Positions 59,455 to 64,000 of a stretch of DNA of 64,000 nucleotides are shown one piece after another. This stretch comes from Acanthosoma haemorrhoidale (Eukaryota > Arthropoda > Insecta > Hemiptera > Acanthosomatidae). A model generated the notes under the pieces. It was not told where the DNA came from. It saw nothing but the letters and a program-made list of their open reading frames with translations, and searched no databases. A program made the translations under genes and the position numbers. Location: assembly GCA_930367205.1 (NCBI GenBank), contig OV884009.1:104615189-104679188 (forward strand), written 5' to 3'. Position 1 is the stretch's first letter. Every line of letters begins with the position of its first letter.

Positions 59455-59655
59455 TTATTTCCTACCTCCTGTCCATCTGATCCTAACTGAACCTCCTTGA
59501 TTTCTTCATCCACAATAAATTAGGAACTCTAAACTATTCATTGTATGACTTACCTCCCTATATGTTTGTTATATAACCTAGTGTATAACCTACTTTTAAA
59601 GATGAAATGTGTTCTTGAGTACCCGATTTCTTAATTTTATTCTCATCCTAATAAC
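59455..59655 (+). repeat. Probable partial 5' LTR
   Basis: Sequence ending ctcatcctaataaca is directly followed by tggtgcagtcggta, a known type of gypsy primer-binding start (TGGCGCAGTCGGTA). An aataaa word lies near 59512. The left end of the LTR is not defined. Confidence 0.45.
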
Positions 59656-59955
59656 ATGGTGCAGTCGGTATTCATATAAAGTTTTTAGACAACAAACTTG
59701 ATTATGTGTTTGTAAACTGATTTTCTTTCAGTATTTTGTGAAGTACTTGAATCGGTCGCAAAATGGAGTTTAACAAGCCGATGGGACCTGAAAGGATATA
59801 GGGGACCAACGGGATATGGAGATGATAGCAGCCCAAGGGACAACAGAGGATGTTTTTCAGGTGAAAAAAAACACAAGCTGCAGCAATGATGAAGGAAAAA
59901 ACAGGGACAAACCCTGGACCTCCTTAATTGGTCCATAAATGGACATGAAATCAAA
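59656..59955 (+). mobile_element. LTR-element leader and gag start, truncated
   Basis: After the primer-binding-like site there is a short leader and an ATG at about 59763 (MEFNKPMGPERI...), then frames stop. The minus-strand frame across 59685-59954 is a shadow. It ends at about 59955 where other sequence begins. Confidence 0.4.
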
Positions 59956-60159
59956 AGTTAAACAGTTTTTTTATTGGCCTGGAGTAATCTCAGACATCAC
60001 CAACTTGGACATGACAGTGGAAGTCCTGGTCTTGGCTTGGTCTGCATACACTCGCTTATATCTAGTGATAGGGCTGATGAAGGAGCTTCCTCTTTCACTT
60101 CCATAGTCACATGATATGTGACTGATTGCCTAGAATGTGTGTATGTGATATAGGGCTTA

Positions 60160-60300
60160 GAGGCTTCGTGTATTTGCATGTATTTTGTGAATGAGTAAGT
60201 GGGTGCTGAATTGTAAATATAGTATGAATTGGATCATACTTGATCACAATTGATTATTGCTTGATAAAACAGATTGTAATTTTATTCCATTCAGAAGAAT
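60160..60300 (+). mobile_element. Jockey-type LINE 3' UTR fragment (third copy)
   Basis: Words gtgaatgagtaagtgggtg, attgtaaatatagtatgaat, tgatcacaattgattattgc and acagattgtaattttat match the 3' UTR of the 39-42 kb and 47-kb copies. Only the last roughly 150 bases are kept. Confidence 0.6.
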
Positions 60301-60943
60301 TTCTCTCTCTCAATTTTGAAAATGATAAGTATGTAAGACCAAACTAAATAAACCAATTTTTAAAAATACTTATCATAATTCCTGAAATCATTACCCCCAA
60401 CTAGCAGATTATTAAAGAAATACTAGGTGTTGGGGAATGTTATATGAATTCTGTTTAATTTATACGTAATAGGTTTTAGTAACCTCTTCATTAATAAACT
60501 TTTGTTTCTATAAAAAAAATACTAAGTATTTTGAGTTGAAGTGTTTCTTTGGAAATTGGTTTGGGTTGATAAAAAAGAGGTGTAACATTTCGACATATTA
60601 TTTATATCTTAATCAGGTCCTGATAACAAGGAAACAATGTAGGAGTTAAACATGATTGATAATAATTAATGGCAACTGTTTGGTACAACAGAAACAAAAC
60701 AAGAATATGGTGGATCCACATCCATTCTTTTACTATTACTCTGCATTATTTCCTTGTTATATACAGATTACATACAATGTTTTTCTGATGCAGGCTTACA
60801 TTGTGTGTAAAAACGTTGTCCGTAAATAAACCTCTCTTTTTCATCAACCCAAGCTGATCTCCCAAAAAATACTTCAACTCTTGTTATATGCTCACGGCTA
60901 ACTCCAAACTCACAGTGTACTAAATGCTTTATTTCTTTGTTAG

Positions 60944-61111
60944 AATGAACTTGAAGAAACAACTGAAAAGCTCTCCGAAATGCTAGCCAGGCCTTACCTA
61001 AGAAGCCCTCGGTCCACAATTGTCCAGGCTACTTTATTGACAAGACGCAAACGACAGGAATTCATTAGGGCAGTGTCCCAAGGATGGGTACCTCCTGACA
61101 CAACTTCTCAA
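60944..61111 (+). CDS. ANKIB1: ANKIB1 exon l
   Basis: Acceptor ctttgttag, donor gtatac, 168 bases, phase 0 at both ends. It encodes NELEETTEKLSEMLARPYLR then SPRSTIVQATLLTRRKRQEF and IRAVSQGWVPPDTTSQ. It aligns with human DLExVTExL...RPYLRTPRxxII.A..L.Q.KRQEFL..V..G. The donor is weak but is the only one giving an in-phase join with exon m. Confidence 0.9.
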
Positions 61112-62674
61112 GTATACTATCAATATTTTTTTTTTCTTAGTTGTGTATTTACAATACATATATATTGATTAAAAGAATGTGAAATCTGTAATTTTCACAT
61201 AAAATTTAGTACTTGAAGGGTCTATCCCTTGAATTATATTCTTAATAATGGTTTAGTGTTTAAATATGCCTTTTTTTCAGCATTTAACATGAAAATAATA
61301 TTAATGAATAATTCTTATTAATTTACGGCCCATAATATTCATGAAATTTAGGGTCTATTATTTTTCCATTTTTAAAATAAAACTAAAAACAAACTCAAGG
61401 GATATAAAAAAAAAATAGACTATTTGTGTGAAATATAAAAAAAATACTTAATTTATAACCAAAATAAAATATGTTTATTCACCTACAAATGTATGAACAA
61501 TAAACTAGCATACTCGTATGCTCAGGTTAACAATTAGGTGAGTCATGATTCCTTCCTATCATGCTCAACTTAGCAAAAAGTAAACATATGCATAAATTAT
61601 TATGAAAATCAGCTAAACTACTAAATAAGGTGATCCCCCAATTCGATTACCATATTCTTCCTAGCTAAGGATTATTTCTGTGCTGATATAGCAAATACAC
61701 CAACAAGCTCAATCGACATTACCTGGCTTTCAATTAAGTTATGAATATCTATTATATCCTTCTAGGTACCAAATTGTCTGCTTAATTCATGACTATTATC
61801 AACGGTGACTACGGAACTTTTGGCTCATATGTAGGGCACAGAGTTATATATAATATTTTCTTTAGAACAAAATATATGCTGTACCATCAATTACTACACT
61901 TTCTATGCATTTTAAGTAAATTTAGATTAAGTTTATATATTACATTACATGAAGTTACATATTTTTAAGTCTTCCTAACATATTTCTTTGGGAGTTATAC
62001 ATACCATTTTTAAAATTAAATTATTTTGTCACTTTCAATTGAAATATAAGAATTTTGGAGAAATTATAATGTACATATTGTATTCTTGGAATAGGTGGCC
62101 TTATTTATTTGGATAATTAGACTGAGAATTGTGTACTTTAAAAGATTCTGGAGAAATGATAAAGTGCATGAAAAATTTTGAAAAAAAAACCCGTGGAACA
62201 GGTCGGACTCTTGATTTTCTTGGACAATTGAACTAAGAATTGTTTTGTTTTATTATAAATTTAAGGAATCCTGTTTTGGTTTCATACAATAAATGTGGAA
62301 AAAGTGGTTGGTGAACAATGCCAAAACTGCTTGCGAAAACAAGAGGCTTAGTTGCCTAGTACATTTGTGAGTTTCTTGACAAAATATTAAGTAGCAATGG
62401 GGGAATTTTATATTGTTTGTGATATGATAAACTAGCTTTGAATCCTTATTAATATAGTATATAACAAACAGATGTATTGCTCCTAAATCGTAGATCTTAG
62501 ATATCCTACTCTAAATGTTTCAGGATTTAAGGTTTATAATATTACAAAAAACATATATTACATTGGGTGTGTGTACTCTATACATTTTGGATCAGGGAAA
62601 TTTTTTCGTGCTCTTAATTATAATGAAATCTTTTTAGTTTCAAAAATTTTCTTGAACGTCTCTAATCTTTTCAG
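61112..62674. other. Intron between exons l and m
   Basis: 1.56 kb, gtatac...tttcag, very AT-rich. I looked for an exon encoding the WDWEY-type segment that follows this point in vertebrate ANKIB1 and found none. Confidence 0.7.
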
Positions 62675-62753
62675 TGTCCAGAAAGTGATAGTTGCAATGA
62701 AGGAGGAATGCAAACATCAAAGTCAGGATTTACCAAATTGGACAAATCAACAA
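62675..62753 (+). CDS. ANKIB1: ANKIB1 exon m
   Basis: Acceptor cttttcag, donor gttagt, 79 bases, phase 0 in and phase 1 out. It encodes CPESDSCNEGGMQTSKSGFT then KLDKST. This stretch is not conserved with vertebrates as far as I can tell. The call depends on splice signals and on frame closure with exons l and n, so it is less secure than the others. Confidence 0.7.
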
Positions 62754-62841
62754 GTTAGTTAAATATAAAAATTTCTTAAAATGTGTTTTGTAATTATCAA
62801 CTCCAATATAATATAGTTGATTGGTTTGAAACTCATTATAG

Positions 62842-62953
62842 GCTATCAAAATGTGACTGGAGATGATACAATGGAACTGGTCATTGCACTTGAAATGTCT
62901 CGCCTTCAAATGATTGAGGATCAAGTGAAGAAGAGGCTTCGTGAAGAATCCTT
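62842..62953 (+). CDS. ANKIB1: ANKIB1 exon n: first UIM
   Basis: Acceptor cattatag, donor gtaaga, 112 bases, phase 1 in and phase 2 out. It encodes SYQNVTGDDTMELVIALEMS then RLQMIEDQVKKRLREES. DDTMELVIALEMSRLQ fits the ubiquitin-interacting motif (acidic patch, LxxAxxxS). The alternative reading that runs past the donor stops at once (TTG TAA), which argues for the splice. Confidence 0.88.
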
Positions 62954-63033
62954 GTAAGAATGTTACTTTACTATGGCTTATAAGGAACATTCCACAATAA
63001 TTATTTCATTATAATCCTATTGTGAAGGTCTAG

Positions 63034-63056
63034 CCAGGATTCAAGCATTGTAAATG
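63034..63056 (+). CDS. ANKIB1: Predicted ANKIB1 microexon, 23 bases
   Basis: Acceptor aaggtctag, donor gtaagtgtc, phase 2 in and phase 1 out. It supplies FQDSSIVN and the first base of a Gly codon. Exons n and o are both clear but cannot be joined directly in frame; this exon makes them fit and lies after an 80-base intron. The residues resemble a NQDSLQ stretch just before the UIM of human ANKIB1. It is inferred, not proven. Confidence 0.6.
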
Positions 63057-63869
63057 GTAAGTGTCATCACATTAAATCAAATTAATAATTTTTTTTTCAA
63101 TGAGAATTTATTTGGTTAGGAATCGGCTTTTTCATTCATTTTTTATCAGATGCTTTTGACATTGAGATTGAGAACAAAAGATAGGAGATGAGGTGATTGG
63201 TGTGAAAAGTGGGTTACCACCTTGTCATATTGTAGGTATACACCATGAGCCACAATCATTTCCCTAACAAACAAATAAAAATTTATTTGTTTTCGGGAAA
63301 TTTTGAATTTCTAATATTTTTTTAAAAGAAAGAATTCATGATCACAAATTCTATTAAATTGCAGTATGTTGCTCAGTATTGACTATAATAATGCAATATG
63401 TATTTCGATCAGTTGTAATTTTTATCTCAAGGAACCTTTCCAAAACCAGTTGTTTCTTAATAAGTAAAATAACCTTGTATCTTATTTAATTAAATTTATT
63501 AACTAGTTCTAAATGATGAAAAAAAAAATAATGACGATTTTTGCAAGAAAATATATTGTTATCGTAACTTATTGTATATATGAAAATTATTTTAAATGAA
63601 ATTAATTTCTTTGTTGATTTTGGCTTATAACATAGGACTATTTAATTTAAATTTAGTGGCTTATTTATTTTTAGTATAAGGTTTTTGAATTAAATATACT
63701 TTAAGAAGGTTAAAGTAAATTTGATCTGTGAGACAGAAATGTGAAACGTTCTCTCTAATTGATGCGACAGTAATGCATCCTATACTAATTCTTTTTAAAT
63801 TCAAGCCAATTGGCAATAATAAAAACAAGGAGAACGTTTCAAAAATCTGATAAAACCTATGTTGTTTAG
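63057..63869. other. Intron before the last visible exon
   Basis: 813 bases, gtaagt...tgtttag, AT-rich, no recognised element. Confidence 0.65.
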
Positions 63870-64000
63870 GAGACGCAGAACTTGCATTGGCAATTCAGAT
63901 GTCTCTTACTGGTGGAGAATCGCGCAAAACTCAAAGGGATTTTACTGTTGACAGCTTTTTGAGAAGTCTCACAGGAATCGATCTTCGACAACAGCATCCA
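63870..64000 (+). CDS. ANKIB1: ANKIB1 exon o: second UIM, runs off the window
   Basis: Acceptor tgtttag, phase 1 in, open to the last base (43 full codons after the split Gly). It encodes GDAELALAIQMSLTGGESRK then a TQRDFTVDSFLRSLTGIDLR stretch. DAELALAIQMSL is a canonical UIM and matches human DPNILLAIQLSL. No donor or stop is seen before base 64000, so the exon and gene continue. Confidence 0.88.

Larger units (their letters stand above)
53428..60943. other. 7.5-kb intron between exons k and l
   Basis: gtaacc...ttgttag. It hosts a LINE ORF1 scrap, a pogo/Tigger-like element, a CR1/Jockey-type LINE, a 5' LTR fragment and a LINE tail. Frames 54517-54786 (+) and 57471-57713 (-) are open but not recognised. 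Confidence 0.85.
19301..64000 (+). other. ANKIB1: ANKIB1 orthologue, partial gene (16 exons seen)
   Basis: Gene extent as visible. ANKIB1 is an RBR (RING1-IBR-RING2) E3 ubiquitin ligase with N-terminal ankyrin repeats. RBR enzymes take ubiquitin from an E2 at RING1 onto a RING2 cysteine and then onto substrate. Sixteen exons with GT/AG borders join in frame (2034 bases, 678 codons, no stop). Seen: final ankyrin region, linker, RING1, IBR, RING2, Ariadne-like helical region and two UIMs. Not seen: start codon, first ankyrin exons and promoter, which may lie before base 1 or in decayed sequence I could not read, and the stop codon beyond 64000. Intron sizes run from 80 bases to 14.45 kb. The identification rests on exon-by-exon resemblance to vertebrate ANKIB1 as I know it. 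Confidence 0.93.

Noticed and set aside
59685..59954. 89-codon minus-strand frame
   Set aside because: Antisense to the LTR-element leader; no recognised motif.
63861..63875. Direct join of exon n to exon o at 63870 or at 63873
   Set aside because: Both put the UIM-coding frame out of phase, so the microexon model is preferred.

Overview
This window is eukaryotic and animal-like: AT-rich, intron-rich, and crowded with decayed transposable elements. The mix points to an arthropod, most likely an insect with a large, repeat-rich genome: Jockey/CR1-type LINEs, Ty3/gypsy and Ty1/copia elements, an errantivirus-like env remnant, mariner, a pogo/Tigger-like element and a protein-primed DNA polymerase B relic. 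The order cannot be fixed from the sequence. No bacterial-type operon, CRISPR array or plasmid feature is present.

There is one real host gene, on the + strand: the orthologue of ANKIB1 (ankyrin repeat and IBR domain-containing protein 1), an RBR-family E3 ubiquitin ligase of the Ariadne type. Sixteen coding exons were found between 19301 and the window end. Every junction has AG/GT borders and every phase closes, giving 2034 coding bases, or 678 codons, without a stop. In order they encode the last ankyrin repeats, a conserved linker, RING1, IBR, RING2 with its catalytic cysteine, the Ariadne-like helical region, and two ubiquitin-interacting motifs. The first exons (start codon, early ankyrin repeats) and the 3' end were not found; the 3' end lies past base 64000. 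A 23-base microexon (63034-63056) is predicted because it alone was found to make the reading frame close between two unambiguous exons.

Bases 1-19300 hold no recognised host exon. They are a pile of relics: a fold-back element at 507-999 between (TA)n runs and a split direct repeat; Jockey-type LINE pieces; a minus-strand DNA polymerase B relic (5010-6871); a minus-strand gypsy element with LTR, gag, protease, RT and RNase H but no integrase (7026-10800); another LINE RT piece; an errantivirus-like env remnant near 14.4-14.8 kb; and further LINE pieces at 17.6-19 kb.

The ANKIB1 introns are equally loaded. The 14.45-kb intron between RING2 and the helical region holds a mariner split by a 793-bp solo LTR with a clean 5-bp target duplication, a 3.2-kb Jockey-type LINE, a decayed gypsy element, further gypsy and copia pol pieces and a LINE tail. 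The 7.5-kb intron holds a pogo/Tigger-like element with exact inverted ends and TA duplication, a CR1/Jockey-type LINE and a 5' LTR fragment. Other introns hold a short LTR element with both LTRs, a solo LTR, a tRNA-like relic, and a remnant of a widely dispersed arthropod ORF family of unknown function. I found no undescribed functional system; the most interesting items are the microexon with paired UIMs, the nested solo LTR, the polymerase relic and the unknown dispersed family.
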